Shown in pieces: positions 36,273 to 44,664 of a DNA stretch of 64,000 nt. Location of the stretch: positions 1,240,001 to 1,304,000 of the forward strand of contig NZ_AP031497.1 of NCBI RefSeq assembly GCF_042853465.1, given 5' to 3'. The notes under the pieces were generated by a model. It searched no databases, was not told the origin of the DNA, and saw nothing but the letters and a program-made list of their open reading frames with translations. Origin of the DNA: Simiduia litorea. GTDB lineage: Bacteria > Pseudomonadota > Gammaproteobacteria > Pseudomonadales > Cellvibrionaceae. Position 1 is the stretch's first letter. Every line of letters begins with the position of its first letter. Both the position numbers and the translations under genes were made by a program.

Positions 36273-37568
36273 ATGAGCTTTTCGAAACGACAATTGTTAA
36301 AACTTTCTGCCTTGGCGGCGGCTGCTGCGCCTTGGTCTGGTTTAGTGCGTGCCGATAGTGGCAGTGACATGCCTGCAATGCCCGCGGCAAATGCGCTAGA
36401 TGGCCTGCAAGATATTACCGGCGGTATCGAAAAAATTACTGTGCAAGAGCGCCTTGCTCGCATTGCTAAGGCCCAGCGTTTGATGCGGCAATTTAAGATT
36501 GATGCGCTGGTTATAGAGCCTGGCTCGGCCATGTTGTATTTCACCGGCATCAGTTGGTGGCGCAGTGAGCGTCTAACGGCGGTGATCATTCCGCGCGACG
36601 GTGATATTGCTATTGTTACGCCCTTTTTTGAAGAGCCCAGTGTGCGCGAGTCTATGAGTTTCGGTGATGATGTACGCACCTGGCACGAACATGAAAATCC
36701 CTTCGCATTGATTGCCGGAATTTTAAAAGACCGGGGTATTCGCAATGGCCGCATTGGCGTTGAAGCGACGGTGCGCTATTTTGTTGTACAAGGTTTACAG
36801 CAAGCCGTTTCTGGCATGGCCATTACCGGTGCGGAATCTATCACCCGTGGTTGTCGCATGATGAAAAGCGCCGCTGAAATTGCCCTAATGAAAAAGGCCA
36901 ATGAAATTACCTTAGCGGCCTATGGTCATGTTTACCGCCAGCTCGCAATCGGCATGACACCTGCCGATGTTAACGGCTTGATGAGTAGCGCTCAGGCCAA
37001 ACTGGGCGGCAAAGGTATCTGGACCATGGCCTTGTTCGGTGAGGCCAGCGCCTACCCGCACGGTTCAAACAAACCCCACGTAATAGAAGAGGGACAAATA
37101 GTTTTGATGGACTGTGGTTGTTCCGTAGAGGGCTACCAATCGGATATTTCGCGCACCTTTGTGTTTGGCGAGCCGAGTACTGAACAGAAAAAAATCTGGA
37201 ACCTGGTGCGCCAAGGGCAGTCTATCGCCTTTGAAACCGCGAAGTTAGGCCAGCACGCGGGTGTGGTGGATGACGCCGTGCGCAGGTTTTACGAGCAAGA
37301 GGGCTTTGGCCCGAACTACGCGCTGCCAGGTTTAAGCCACCGCACGGGGCACGGCATTGGCATGGATGGCCACGAGCCGGTTAACTTTGTCAAAGGCGAA
37401 CAAACACAGCTATCGCCCGGCATGTGTTTCTCTAATGAACCCGGCATTTATCTCCCCGGTAAATTTGGTGTGCGCTTAGAAGATTGTATTTATATGACCA
37501 ATAAAGGCCCTGCTTGGTTTACTGAACCACCAGAGAGCTTAGAAAAGCCCTTGGGTAAATTGGCTTAA
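36273..37568 (+). CDS. M24-family metallopeptidase (Xaa-Pro peptidase/creatinase-like), exported
   Basis: 431 aa. The N-terminus SKRQLLKLSALAAAAA resembles a twin-arginine signal with KR instead of RR. A creatinase-like N-terminal domain precedes the pita-bread domain, where all five dinuclear metal ligands are visible: two Asp in LMDCGCSVEGYQSDISRTF, His in GHGIGMDGHE, Glu in SNEPGIY and Glu in VRLEDCI. It probably cleaves Xaa-Pro peptides or a related C-N bond. The ATG at 36273 has AAGGA upstream. The 176-bp upstream spacer contains heptad-like CAGTTGACAGTTCACAGG repeats. Confidence 0.85.
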   Translation: MSFSKRQLLKLSALAAAAAPWSGLVRADSGSDMPAMPAANALDGLQDITGGIEKITVQERLARIAKAQRLMRQFKIDALVIEPGSAMLYFTGISWWRSERLTAVIIPRDGDIAIVTPFFEEPSVRESMSFGDDVRTWHEHENPFALIAGILKDRGIRNGRIGVEATVRYFVVQGLQQAVSGMAITGAESITRGCRMMKSAAEIALMKKANEITLAAYGHVYRQLAIGMTPADVNGLMSSAQAKLGGKGIWTMALFGEASAYPHGSNKPHVIEEGQIVLMDCGCSVEGYQSDISRTFVFGEPSTEQKKIWNLVRQGQSIAFETAKLGQHAGVVDDAVRRFYEQEGFGPNYALPGLSHRTGHGIGMDGHEPVNFVKGEQTQLSPGMCFSNEPGIYLPGKFGVRLEDCIYMTNKGPAWFTEPPESLEKPLGKLA

Positions 37569-37698
37569 GGCTTTATTCAGCTACAGGCGGCATGAAATAG
37601 CTGGGTAAACAATTTCCAGGCTACGTTAAAGCTAAATATTTTTGTGACGTTTATAAAAACCCATTAACGTAATCTCCGAGCGATGTTGAGGTTAACCC

Positions 37699-38049
37699 AT
37701 GTATTGGATTGTGAGTAAGTATTTGATCACCGCCGCCGTGGTGGTGTTGATTTCTGAAATTGCAAAGCGCAGCGATAAATTAGGCGGCCTCATTGCAGCC
37801 TTGCCATTGGTTACTGTGCTCACGTTAATTTGGTTATATGTAGACAATCAATCGTCCGAGAAAATTGCCAACCATGCTTGGTATACCTTTTGGTATGTCG
37901 TGCCAACCCTACCCATGTTTTTAGTGTTTCCCGCGCTACTCCCTAAACTCGGCTTCTGGCCAACCCTTGGTTTTTGTGTGGTATTTACCGTGGCGTGCTT
38001 TGCGCTGTTCGCGTTTTTCATGCGCAAGTTCGGGGTTGAGTTGTTGTAG
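37699..38049 (+). CDS. DUF3147-family small membrane protein
   Basis: 116 aa with four hydrophobic segments. The N-terminal block with SEIAKRSDKLGGLIAALPLVTVLTLIW matches DUF3147 proteins, whose function is unknown. Isolated gene between the M24 peptidase and the cassette array. Confidence 0.8.
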   Translation: MYWIVSKYLITAAVVVLISEIAKRSDKLGGLIAALPLVTVLTLIWLYVDNQSSEKIANHAWYTFWYVVPTLPMFLVFPALLPKLGFWPTLGFCVVFTVACFALFAFFMRKFGVELL

Positions 38050-38433
38050 TCGGTTGCGTTAATAAGCCTCAGCGAAGAATGGAGGCTTGCGTCCTTGCTT
38101 ACTTGAATCGCCTTGTGGTCGACCCGTGCTCCGCAGATAGTCGTTTGTAGTTTGTAGGGGCAGGTCATCCTCCTTGTAGCTTATGGGTTGAGCGTTGAAG
38201 GTGGTCGACCCACGTCAGCATATTTCTAATAATCAAACACTTAGCCCCGTTTTTCAGCGGCGAGGTCTTAGTTTCCCCATTTTGCAACAGTGGAAAATCT
38301 AGTAAATATTTATATAAATCAACGGGTTAAAGTAACTGTTTCGAATTATCCTACGAAAGATATAGCGCCAAATTTTCGAATACTGTGCCAATAGATTAAA
38401 TTGCTAATTAGTAGAAATAGATGAAAATTCATT
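38050..38433. other. AT-rich spacer before the cassette array
   Basis: No gene or RNA is recognised. Base composition shifts to AT-rich from about 38280 onward, marking entry into the cassette region. The word TGGTCGACCC occurs twice (about 38116 and 38201). Confidence 0.5.
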
Positions 38434-38515
38434 AAAATCAAAGGCTTATAAAAAATGACTGTAAAAAATAGTCAAAAAAATATATTGTCGGCGTCTGTTG
38501 AATAAGCCGTTATGC
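38434..38515 (+). repeat. Degenerate attC-like site at the left end of the cassette array
   Basis: The right core GTTATGC (38509-38515) is exact, and GGCTTAT (38443-38449) pairs with ATAAGCC (38502-38508). The left core RYYYAAC is not intact, so the site has decayed or is the scar of an earlier event. Confidence 0.5.
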
Positions 38516-38541
38516 AAAAAGGTAAGTTTGAATAAATCACC

Positions 38542-38922
38542 ATGAAAACTAGAAAGGCTTTAGCCAGAATTGCAGGCTCACTATACATACTACTCGGTGC
38601 GGTAAATCTATTAGGCTTACTAGTTCCAGAAGTACGTGAACAAGTTATTAACATTGGAGCAACTGTCTTCAGGTATTGCGGGTTTGTCGCTGTAGGTATT
38701 GGTCTTCTATCTCTTAGAAAATGGTCTGCATACCTATGGGGAGTATTAATGGTGATCAACGGCGTACTCGCATATACGGTTTACGGCGGTCAAACTCTAA
38801 ATTTAAGTGGTGCTCTATCCATGTTACCGTGGGTTGGCCCAATTCTTATTGTTGCGTTCTTTTACTATATTTGGCCCGCGCTTAAACCAAGCTACGCTGA
38901 GGTTAATGGCAATGTTGCATAA
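38542..38922 (+). CDS. Small membrane protein (cassette gene)
   Basis: 126-aa protein with four predicted hydrophobic segments and no family recognised. Its stop codon lies inside GCATAAC, the left core of the following attC site, and the coding sequence is AT-rich compared with flanking chromosomal genes. Both features are typical of integron cassette genes. Confidence 0.75.
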   Translation: MKTRKALARIAGSLYILLGAVNLLGLLVPEVREQVINIGATVFRYCGFVAVGIGLLSLRKWSAYLWGVLMVINGVLAYTVYGGQTLNLSGALSMLPWVGPILIVAFFYYIWPALKPSYAEVNGNVA

Positions 38923-38985
38923 CAAAAATGTCAATTTGACCTCGTTACGCGTTGCTTCACTCGGCAAATTACATTGGCGTTATGC
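38917..38985 (+). repeat. attC site
   Basis: GCATAAC at the left, GTTATGC at the right. The inner arms AATGTCAATTTG and CAAATTACATT are complementary with one extra base on one side, as needed for strand-selective integrase recognition. 69 bp. Confidence 0.88.
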
Positions 38986-38999
38986 ACTAAGGAATAGGT

Positions 39000-39341
39000 A
39001 TGGATACATTTGAATTTAATGTTGACGAAAAGCTTAGGCCTTCAGTTGAAAGAAAATTAACAGGGACAACTGCTATTGATAGGGAAGTGTCGGCCCTTTC
39101 TCTTGATGGTATCCCTATCAGCATTAAACCAGTAATTGCTTTTTTGCGTCTTTATCGAAAAGTAGCTCCAAAGGCATTACGATGTAGATGTGTATTTGAT
39201 CCTAGCTGCTCACATTATAGTGAGTTGGCTTTTAGGGAGCATGGCTTAATAACTGGAACATGGCTTACATTTAGTAGGTTGCATCGCTGCAAGCCCGATT
39301 CTGGCGGTATAGATTTTTTAAATTTAAAACAAGGAAAGTAA
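39000..39341 (+). CDS. YidD-like protein (cassette gene)
   Basis: 113 aa. The C-terminal half RCRCVFDPSCSHYSELAFREHG...RLHRCKPDSGGIDFL closely follows the YidD (membrane protein insertion efficiency factor) signature, with conserved cysteines, PSCS and RC-P-GG. The N-terminal 45 residues are an extension not found in the usual 80-90-aa YidD, and no hydrophobic anchor is obvious. It is unusual to find this housekeeping family as an integron cassette gene. Confidence 0.78.
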   Translation: MDTFEFNVDEKLRPSVERKLTGTTAIDREVSALSLDGIPISIKPVIAFLRLYRKVAPKALRCRCVFDPSCSHYSELAFREHGLITGTWLTFSRLHRCKPDSGGIDFLNLKQGK

Positions 39342-39342
39342 A

Positions 39343-39531
39343 ATGAAATATAAAGTTGAATCTATTGGTGCAGAGTTTTCAAACAAAGGAATAAAAGCTC
39401 TAGAGCAGCGTTTGGACTCAAAAGCATCAGAGGGGTACAAATTTCACTCTGTATTTCAAGTTTCACAGCCCGGCTGCTTGGGTGTTGGTCAAGGCACTAC
39501 GACTTACTTAGCTGTTTACGTTAAAGACTAA
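39343..39531 (+). CDS. DUF4177-like small protein (same cassette)
   Basis: 62-aa protein. The pattern YKVESIGAEF...ALEQRLDSKASEGYKFHSVFQ resembles DUF4177, whose function is unknown. It starts one base after the YidD-like gene stop and ends just before the attC site, so the cassette carries two genes. Confidence 0.7.
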   Translation: MKYKVESIGAEFSNKGIKALEQRLDSKASEGYKFHSVFQVSQPGCLGVGQGTTTYLAVYVKD

Positions 39532-39532
39532 A

Positions 39533-39588
39533 CCATAACAAGGCTAGCCAGAGGGACGCATTCTGCGCCCCTGCTGGCGGCGTTATGC
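39533..39588 (+). repeat. attC site
   Basis: CCATAAC...GTTATGC with GCCAGAGGGACGCA pairing to TGCGCCCCTGCTGGC around a TTC loop. At 56 bp it is compact and typical. It shares AACAAGGCTA and GGCGTTATGC with the site at 10453-10539, suggesting a common source integron. Confidence 0.9.
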
Positions 39589-39654
39589 ATCCAAGTTACC
39601 CACAATCAGTAGACACCCTGTATAGTTATATTGACTCTATATAGAGGTGAGCCC

Positions 39655-39963
39655 ATGGCACGCAAAAAGTACCAACATTACACTGAAGAATTTCGAAAAG
39701 AAGCTGTAAAACGATCTGAACAACCGGGTGTAACACAAGCACAGGTTGCCAAAGAGCTTGGCGTAAGCGCACAACAGATAGCTAACTGGAAACGCCAGTT
39801 TAACCGCCTATCTGATAAGCAGTTTAATTCCGTTGACGGTGTTGATTACTCTAAGAACGAAAGCGAAGAGCTGCGTAAGCTTCGTCGTGAAAACAAGCGC
39901 CTTCAAGAGGAGATGGAATTTCTAAAAAAGGCTGCTGCGTACTTTGCGAACGACCACAAGTGA
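39655..39963 (+). CDS. IS3-family transposase OrfA
   Basis: 102-aa DNA-binding subunit with a helix-turn-helix (TQAQVAKELGVSAQQIANWKRQF) and a C-terminal leucine-zipper-like coil (LRKLRRENKRLQEEMEFLKKAAAYF). AAAAAAG at 39924-39930 would allow a -1 frameshift to make the OrfAB transposase. Intact. Confidence 0.93.
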   Translation: MARKKYQHYTEEFRKEAVKRSEQPGVTQAQVAKELGVSAQQIANWKRQFNRLSDKQFNSVDGVDYSKNESEELRKLRRENKRLQEEMEFLKKAAAYFANDHK

Positions 39964-40826
39964 AGTACGCCTTGATCAAGGAGCATGTTGGCTTGTACCC
40001 CGTTGCATTGATGTGCCAGGTGCTAAGCGTTTCGCGAGCTGGGTATTATCGTTGGCTCTCTCGTCCTGCTAGTCAGCGTGATGCACGTAAATCACAGATG
40101 GAATCGCTGGTGAAATCTACTTTTGAAGAGTTCGAAGCAGCCTATGGCGCACCAAGAATTACTGAAGAGCTAAATGCTTTGGGGTACAGCTGTTCATTGA
40201 ATTATATTGCAAAAATAATGCAGGAAAATGGCATGTTAGCGCGTAATGGCAAAGCGTTTAACTACGGTGGCCATACATTAGCGATGAATAATGTTGCGGA
40301 CAATCTGTTGTGGCGAGATTTCAATGCAGAGAAGCCTAACCAGAAGTGGGTTACGGATATTACGTACATCTGGGTGGAGCAACGTTGGTTGTATCTAGCC
40401 ACTGTTATGGATTTATATTCTCGCCGCATCGTTGGCTGGCACTTGAGTGACGACATGACTGTTGACTTAATTACCAAGGCAATGAAAATGGCTTTAGACG
40501 CTCGTGAAGTAAGCCCTGGATTAATTGTGCACTCTGATCGTGGCACCCAATACCGTTCGAATGAGTACGTAGGATACCTTGAGTCCGAAGGGATAACGCG
40601 CAGCATGAGCCGAAAAGGCAATTGCTGGGATAACGCTGCGATGGAATCGTTTTATAGCCGTTTAAAGGTTGAGTTGATATACGCCAAAAATTACCAGTCG
40701 ATCGAGGCTGCACGTTCGGGTATATTTGCCTACATTGAGATATTTTATAATCGTAAAAGAAGACATTCAGCTAACGATGGCGTTTGCCCCGTTGAGTTTG
40801 AAGAAGCCGCAGCCTTAGCTGCATAA
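39960..40826 (+). CDS. IS3-family transposase OrfB (DDE integrase domain)
   Basis: 288 aa starting at a GTG that overlaps the orfA stop, in the -1 frame. The catalytic triad is visible as D in WVTDITYIW, D in HSDRGTQY and E in NAAMESFYSRLK. An HTH_21-type region precedes it. It is full length, so the element is probably active or recently so. Confidence 0.94.
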   Translation: MKYALIKEHVGLYPVALMCQVLSVSRAGYYRWLSRPASQRDARKSQMESLVKSTFEEFEAAYGAPRITEELNALGYSCSLNYIAKIMQENGMLARNGKAFNYGGHTLAMNNVADNLLWRDFNAEKPNQKWVTDITYIWVEQRWLYLATVMDLYSRRIVGWHLSDDMTVDLITKAMKMALDAREVSPGLIVHSDRGTQYRSNEYVGYLESEGITRSMSRKGNCWDNAAMESFYSRLKVELIYAKNYQSIEAARSGIFAYIEIFYNRKRRHSANDGVCPVEFEEAAALAA

Positions 40827-40886
40827 GTAGAGTGTCTACTTTTTGTGGGGAACACCAGCATGAATAGATAAATAGAGGGTCGGAGA

Positions 40887-41225
40887 GTGGATATAGAAGA
40901 TAGCAACTTTAGAGGGTCGGCAAGTGGAGAATTAGCTGTAAGCAGTTTGCTTGAACTTGCTAAAGAAAAAGAAAAAACGAAAAGGTTTCTTCTTTTAGCG
41001 GCATGCTTTATGTTCTTAGTAGGCTGTGCTTTTGTGATCTTTGCGCCCGACGGAAAAGAGACTGTGTCATACCTGGTATCTGGCGCGCTCACAATAATTT
41101 CTCTAGGCGCTATTGGTGTCTCAAGTTTTAAACTAAAAACTCCCGTTGTGGAAGTGGCAGCAAGCGAGTTTGTCAAAGGCGAGATTCGAAGACAACAGAA
41201 CTTTGATGGGGAAGGCGGCCCATAG
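40887..41225 (+). CDS. Small membrane protein (cassette gene)
   Basis: 112 aa, no family recognised; two hydrophobic helices at about 33-52 and 63-80 follow a charged EKEKTK stretch. Starts with GTG behind GGAG. The gene follows the insertion sequence and is followed by an attC site. Its upstream boundary has probably been separated from the preceding attC by the insertion. Confidence 0.65.
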   Translation: MDIEDSNFRGSASGELAVSSLLELAKEKEKTKRFLLLAACFMFLVGCAFVIFAPDGKETVSYLVSGALTIISLGAIGVSSFKLKTPVVEVAASEFVKGEIRRQQNFDGEGGP

Positions 41226-41236
41226 GATTTTGCTGT

Positions 41237-41308
41237 ACATAACAAGCGCAGGCACAGTGACAAAATTTCCGCTGCGCTCCAATTTTGCGCGTGCTGCGGG
41301 CGTTACCT
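41237..41308 (+). repeat. attC site
   Basis: ACATAAC at the left and GCGTTACC at the right (imperfect right core). Arms GCACAGTGACAAAATT and AATTTTGCGCGTGC are complementary with mismatched bases; an inner GCTGCGCTCC loop is present. 72 bp. Confidence 0.78.
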
Positions 41309-41331
41309 TATATCAACGAGCAGGAGTTATT

Positions 41332-41664
41332 ATGAAAAATTTGATGTTTTTTCTAAGTTTAGTGTTCTTAAGCCACCTTGCAACAGCGGGAGATGGGTCT
41401 GGAAAAGTAAAACGAATCTATGCACATGAAAAAAATAACGGTGCGGGGGTAATTTTTTTCTCAGTAGAAACACACACTAATCCTCCAACAAGCTGCCCAG
41501 GGCATGAGTGGGCTTTTGATGCAAATAATGATCATGGAAAAGCCATGTATGCATTGCTTTTATCATCTGCCGCGCAAGGAAAATCCGTTGTTGTAAAAGG
41601 CGCGGGAGACTGTGCGGCCTGGAATGATAGAGAAAGAGCTTTATGGATATTAGTAGACTATTAA
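41332..41664 (+). CDS. Small secreted protein (cassette gene)
   Basis: 110 aa with a clear signal peptide (MKNLMFFLSLVFLSHLATAG) and two cysteines (in TSCPGHEW and GDCAAW) that could form a disulfide in the periplasm. No family recognised. The ATG at 41332 has AGGAG 7 nt upstream and gives the signal peptide; the frame extends further upstream through the attC but is unlikely to be used. Confidence 0.75.
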   Translation: MKNLMFFLSLVFLSHLATAGDGSGKVKRIYAHEKNNGAGVIFFSVETHTNPPTSCPGHEWAFDANNDHGKAMYALLLSSAAQGKSVVVKGAGDCAAWNDRERALWILVDY

Positions 41665-41731
41665 AGCTAACACCAGCTTCCATTTGACTCGGCGCGTGAA
41701 CGCGCCTCGCAAATTAAGCTGAACGTTAGGT
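41665..41731 (+). repeat. attC site
   Basis: AGCTAAC left core and GTTAGGT right core. CAGCTTCCATTTG pairs with CAAATTAAGCTG with an unpaired base, and an inner GGCGCG-TGAA-CGCGCC hairpin follows. 67 bp. Confidence 0.87.
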
Positions 41732-41737
41732 GAAGCC

Positions 41738-41911
41738 ATGATTAAAATGACTGCGAAATATTTAGGAATAGGATTTCTTTTCGGGATTGGCTTTTCTATA
41801 GAAGAATTAATTTCCTACGAAATTTATGGCAAGCAACAAGCTAAAGAAGTAGAAGAAAGCCTAAAACATGCTCTTAATGAGGTGTCAGAAACGAATTTCG
41901 TTAGGCCTTAG
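41738..41911 (+). CDS. Small membrane-anchored protein (last cassette gene)
   Basis: 57 aa beginning 6 bp after an attC right core: one hydrophobic helix (about 8-22, LGIGFLFGIGFSI) then a charged tail. Near its end GTTAGGC (41900-41906) is a perfect attC right core with GCCTAAAAC (41859-41867) as a poor left core, so the gene may be fused through a shortened attC at the array edge. Confidence 0.55.
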   Translation: MIKMTAKYLGIGFLFGIGFSIEELISYEIYGKQQAKEVEESLKHALNEVSETNFVRP

Positions 41912-42056
41912 TTTGTTTTGGTGTCATGCTAAATTTTTGGTGTAGGGTAATTCATGGTGTGAAATGAACTTTTTTGGGGGGTTGAGTTAGCAGCACGGCT
42001 ATGGATTTTTTGCCTGCATTTATGAGCCCAATATTTTTACCCTAATGGTAAATAGA

Positions 42057-42962
42057 ATAATGAAACTACTTTTACTCTTGCTGGTCGTTGTCGGATTGTT
42101 CTTCATTTTCAAGGAGGTGCGAAGCAAGCCAAAAGGCGAGCCTGCGCAAGCATTAGATAGGCCGGTGGAACCGGCTGATTGGCCGCGCTTACGCGCTTTG
42201 TTGACGGCGCAGGCCTTACCGAGTATCAAAATTTCTCTGGCTGATGATGAGATTAAGCTTCCATCTCAATCAAAGTTTGGAGGCAGTCCCTATTGGCCTA
42301 AAGACCGCGCTTACCCGGTGGATAAAGGCGGGAAGCCCTTAAATTTCATTGCCCAAATTAATTTTTCTGAGGTTCCTGCTGGCCTTGACTCTTGGCCTAA
42401 GCGTGGCTTACTGCAGTTTTTTATCGCTAATGATGATCTGTACGGCTTAGAATTTCTCGATGAGACTAATACGCTCGATAGCTACCTGAATAGCAAAAAG
42501 AATTTTGCGGTGGTTTATCATGCAGAGCTAGATGGGTCTGTGATGGCGTTTGAGCCGCCATTGATGGCGACCGAGGCGGAAGCATTATCTCCTTATAGGG
42601 GTGAATCGGCCATAACCTTTTCACTTACCAACGATTTGGCCTCACCGATGGATCATCGATTTGAAACCATTGTGAAGCCTTTTGGCCCGTTAAATGATGA
42701 GTTAGAGGCCTATGCCTATGATGCGTTGATTAAGTCGCCAGATCATAAAATGGGTGGTTACGCCTCGTTTACTCAGGAAGATCCGAGGGGCTACTATGCG
42801 CCAGACGGAAATTGGTTATTGCTGTTCCAGATGGATACAGATGCCAATGAGAAAATCGACATCATGTGGGGCGATGTGGGCATAGGAAACTTTTTTATTC
42901 GAGAATCCGACCTAAGAAATCTTAACTTCGACCAAGTCTGGTATAACTGGGATTGCCACTGA
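42057..42962 (+). CDS. YwqG-family (DUF1963) protein with N-terminal anchor
   Basis: About 301 aa from the internal ATG at 42057 (305 from GTG 42045). A hydrophobic N-terminal segment (LLLLLLVVVGLFFIF) would anchor or export it. YwqG hallmarks follow: SKFGGSPYWP, LNFIAQINFSEVP, RGLLQFFIANDD, HKMGGYASFTQEDPR, LLLFQMDTD and WGDVGIGNFFI...WDCH. Function of the family is unknown. First chromosomal-type gene after the cassette array. Confidence 0.87.
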   Translation: MMKLLLLLLVVVGLFFIFKEVRSKPKGEPAQALDRPVEPADWPRLRALLTAQALPSIKISLADDEIKLPSQSKFGGSPYWPKDRAYPVDKGGKPLNFIAQINFSEVPAGLDSWPKRGLLQFFIANDDLYGLEFLDETNTLDSYLNSKKNFAVVYHAELDGSVMAFEPPLMATEAEALSPYRGESAITFSLTNDLASPMDHRFETIVKPFGPLNDELEAYAYDALIKSPDHKMGGYASFTQEDPRGYYAPDGNWLLLFQMDTDANEKIDIMWGDVGIGNFFIRESDLRNLNFDQVWYNWDCH

Positions 42963-43018
42963 TTGCCTTAGCTTTCAGTGATATACAACGATGGTTATTA
43001 CTTTTTAGGTTTTTACCG

Positions 43019-43810
43019 ATGAAACTCAATATCTGGCAAGTTGATGCCTTTACCAACACCGTATTCTCCGGTAACTACGCCGCCGTTATTATTTTGGACG
43101 CTTGGTTGCCTGCGCAGGCAATGCAAAATATTGCCAGTGAAAATAACGTCTCAGAAACCGCGTTCTTGGTGAAAACAGCGGGTGCTACTTATGCCATCCG
43201 CTGGTTCTCACCGCTTAAAGAAATTGATTTCTGCGGCCATGCCACGCTTGCGGCGGCCTTTGTCTTGTTTCGCAATAATAGGGCGTTGGCGCGTTTAACC
43301 TTTACCGCGCCGGCTGTGGGTAGCCTTGGTTTAGAGAGGCAGGCCGATGACTTTATTGAAATGGCATTTCCCAATCGCCTGCCGACCTTGGTTGAGTCCC
43401 CACCGGCGGCTCTGTTAGACGGTATGTCTGTTAAGCCAGTGGCGATTTTAAAGAATACCCAAGCTTATTTTGCGGTGCTGGCTTCGCGCGCTGAAGTTGA
43501 GACTGCTGTGGTGGATTTGGTAAAAATTGCATCGCTGGCGCCGTTGGATTTGGTGGTGACGGCGGCAGATGACGAGGTGGATTTTGTGTCGCGCTATTTT
43601 TGGCCGGCCAACGGTGGTGACGAGGACCCAGTAACAGGTTCGGCACATGCGGGTTTGGCGCCTTATTGGGCGCAGCAGCTGGGCCGAACCGAATTGCAGG
43701 CGCGACAGGTATCGACCCGCGGGGGCGAGCTTAAGTGCCGCGTGGTTGGCGATAAGGTCTATGTGGCTGGTCAAGCGGTGCTGTATTTGCAGGGTGTGAT
43801 TTATATTTAA
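43019..43810 (+). CDS. PhzF-family isomerase/epimerase
   Basis: 263 aa with the family start (WQVDAFTNTVFSGNYAAVI), the catalytic-glutamate region NNVSETAFL, CGHATLAAAF and the C-terminal DPVTGSAHAGLAPYW. PhzF-like proteins are diaminopimelate-epimerase-fold enzymes; most lack a known substrate. The ATG at 43019 gives the canonical length. Confidence 0.92.
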   Translation: MKLNIWQVDAFTNTVFSGNYAAVIILDAWLPAQAMQNIASENNVSETAFLVKTAGATYAIRWFSPLKEIDFCGHATLAAAFVLFRNNRALARLTFTAPAVGSLGLERQADDFIEMAFPNRLPTLVESPPAALLDGMSVKPVAILKNTQAYFAVLASRAEVETAVVDLVKIASLAPLDLVVTAADDEVDFVSRYFWPANGGDEDPVTGSAHAGLAPYWAQQLGRTELQARQVSTRGGELKCRVVGDKVYVAGQAVLYLQGVIYI

Positions 43811-43904
43811 GCGGCTCAGTTCTTTGAGCGCTGAAAGCATCAGTGGCAAGTGCAGCGACCCGCTCCCACGTGCTAGTCATCTAGGCCTCAGCAGTCTGAA
43901 TACT

Positions 43905-43931
43905 TTGCATTAATGTTGAAGCCTGTATAAT
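43905..43931 (+). promoter_or_regulatory. Sigma70-type promoter upstream of the DUF3581 gene
   Basis: TTGCAT (43905-43910) and a consensus TATAAT (43926-43931) separated by 15 bp, 31 bp before the start codon. The spacing is slightly short. Confidence 0.5.
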
Positions 43932-43962
43932 CGCGCCTCCGCTCGATTATCAGGCAAGTGTT

Positions 43963-44664
43963 ATGTGGTTAGATGACTTTTTTCAGCAATCTGGTCAAGA
44001 ATTTTCCTTCACCCGTGAGCAGGCCAGCCGTTTTGCCAAGAAAATAGCCGATGATTTCAACCCTATTCACGACATAGACGCCAAGCGTTTTTGCGTGCCC
44101 GGCGATTTGTTGTTTGCACTGACGCTAGCCCATAGTGGCCTTGCCCAAACCATGGACTTTACCTTTGCCGATATGGTGCAAGATGGTGTTAATTTGCACT
44201 TTGCCGTAGAAGCCGATGAAGTTCGGGTGGTCGATGCTAATCAGAAGCGCTACATGGCCATGGCTCGCACTGGCGAGCAGCGTAGCAACTCTGCATTAGC
44301 AGAGCAGTTAACTCGCGCCTACGTGGCTTTCTCCGGTCATACATTCCCGCATATTTTGGTGCCCCTGTGGCGTGAACACGGCGTGATGATTAATCCCGCG
44401 CGCCCCATGGTGATTTATCAGTCGATGCATTTGCAGTTTGACCGCCTCGATATTACTGATTTACAACTTGAGGCCGCTGGCTCCCACATGACCGTGGATG
44501 GCAAGCGTGGTCAGGTTAAAGTCGCGTTCATTTTTAAAGATGGCGAGCAAGTGGTTGGGCGCGGTGAAAAGAGTTTGGTGCTTAGCGGCTTGCGCGAATT
44601 TAACGAGGCGGATGTGGCCGGTGTAGTGAGCTACTACGATGAACGCAAGGTGCGATTGGCGTAA
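43963..44664 (+). CDS. DUF3581-family protein
   Basis: 233-aa soluble protein. FSFTREQASRFAKKIADDFNPIHD and the general layout fit DUF3581, a gammaproteobacterial family with possible hotdog-fold (MaoC-like) similarity. Function unknown. Single gene with its own sigma70-like promoter. Confidence 0.75.
   Translation: MWLDDFFQQSGQEFSFTREQASRFAKKIADDFNPIHDIDAKRFCVPGDLLFALTLAHSGLAQTMDFTFADMVQDGVNLHFAVEADEVRVVDANQKRYMAMARTGEQRSNSALAEQLTRAYVAFSGHTFPHILVPLWREHGVMINPARPMVIYQSMHLQFDRLDITDLQLEAAGSHMTVDGKRGQVKVAFIFKDGEQVVGRGEKSLVLSGLREFNEADVAGVVSYYDERKVRLA

Larger units (their letters stand above)
39595..40851 (+). mobile_element. IS3-family insertion sequence
   Basis: About 1257 bp bounded by imperfect inverted repeats: 39595-39619 (GTTACCCACAATCAGTAGAC...) and 40827-40851 (its complement reads GTTCCCCACAAAAAGTAGAC...). 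It contains overlapping orfA and orfB with an A6G slippery run. It lies 6 bp after an attC site. No target duplication could be confirmed by eye. Confidence 0.88.

Noticed and set aside
41146..41331. N-terminal extension of the secreted cassette protein through the attC site
   Set aside because: A better start with AGGAG and a clean signal peptide is at 41332; translation through attC is improbable.
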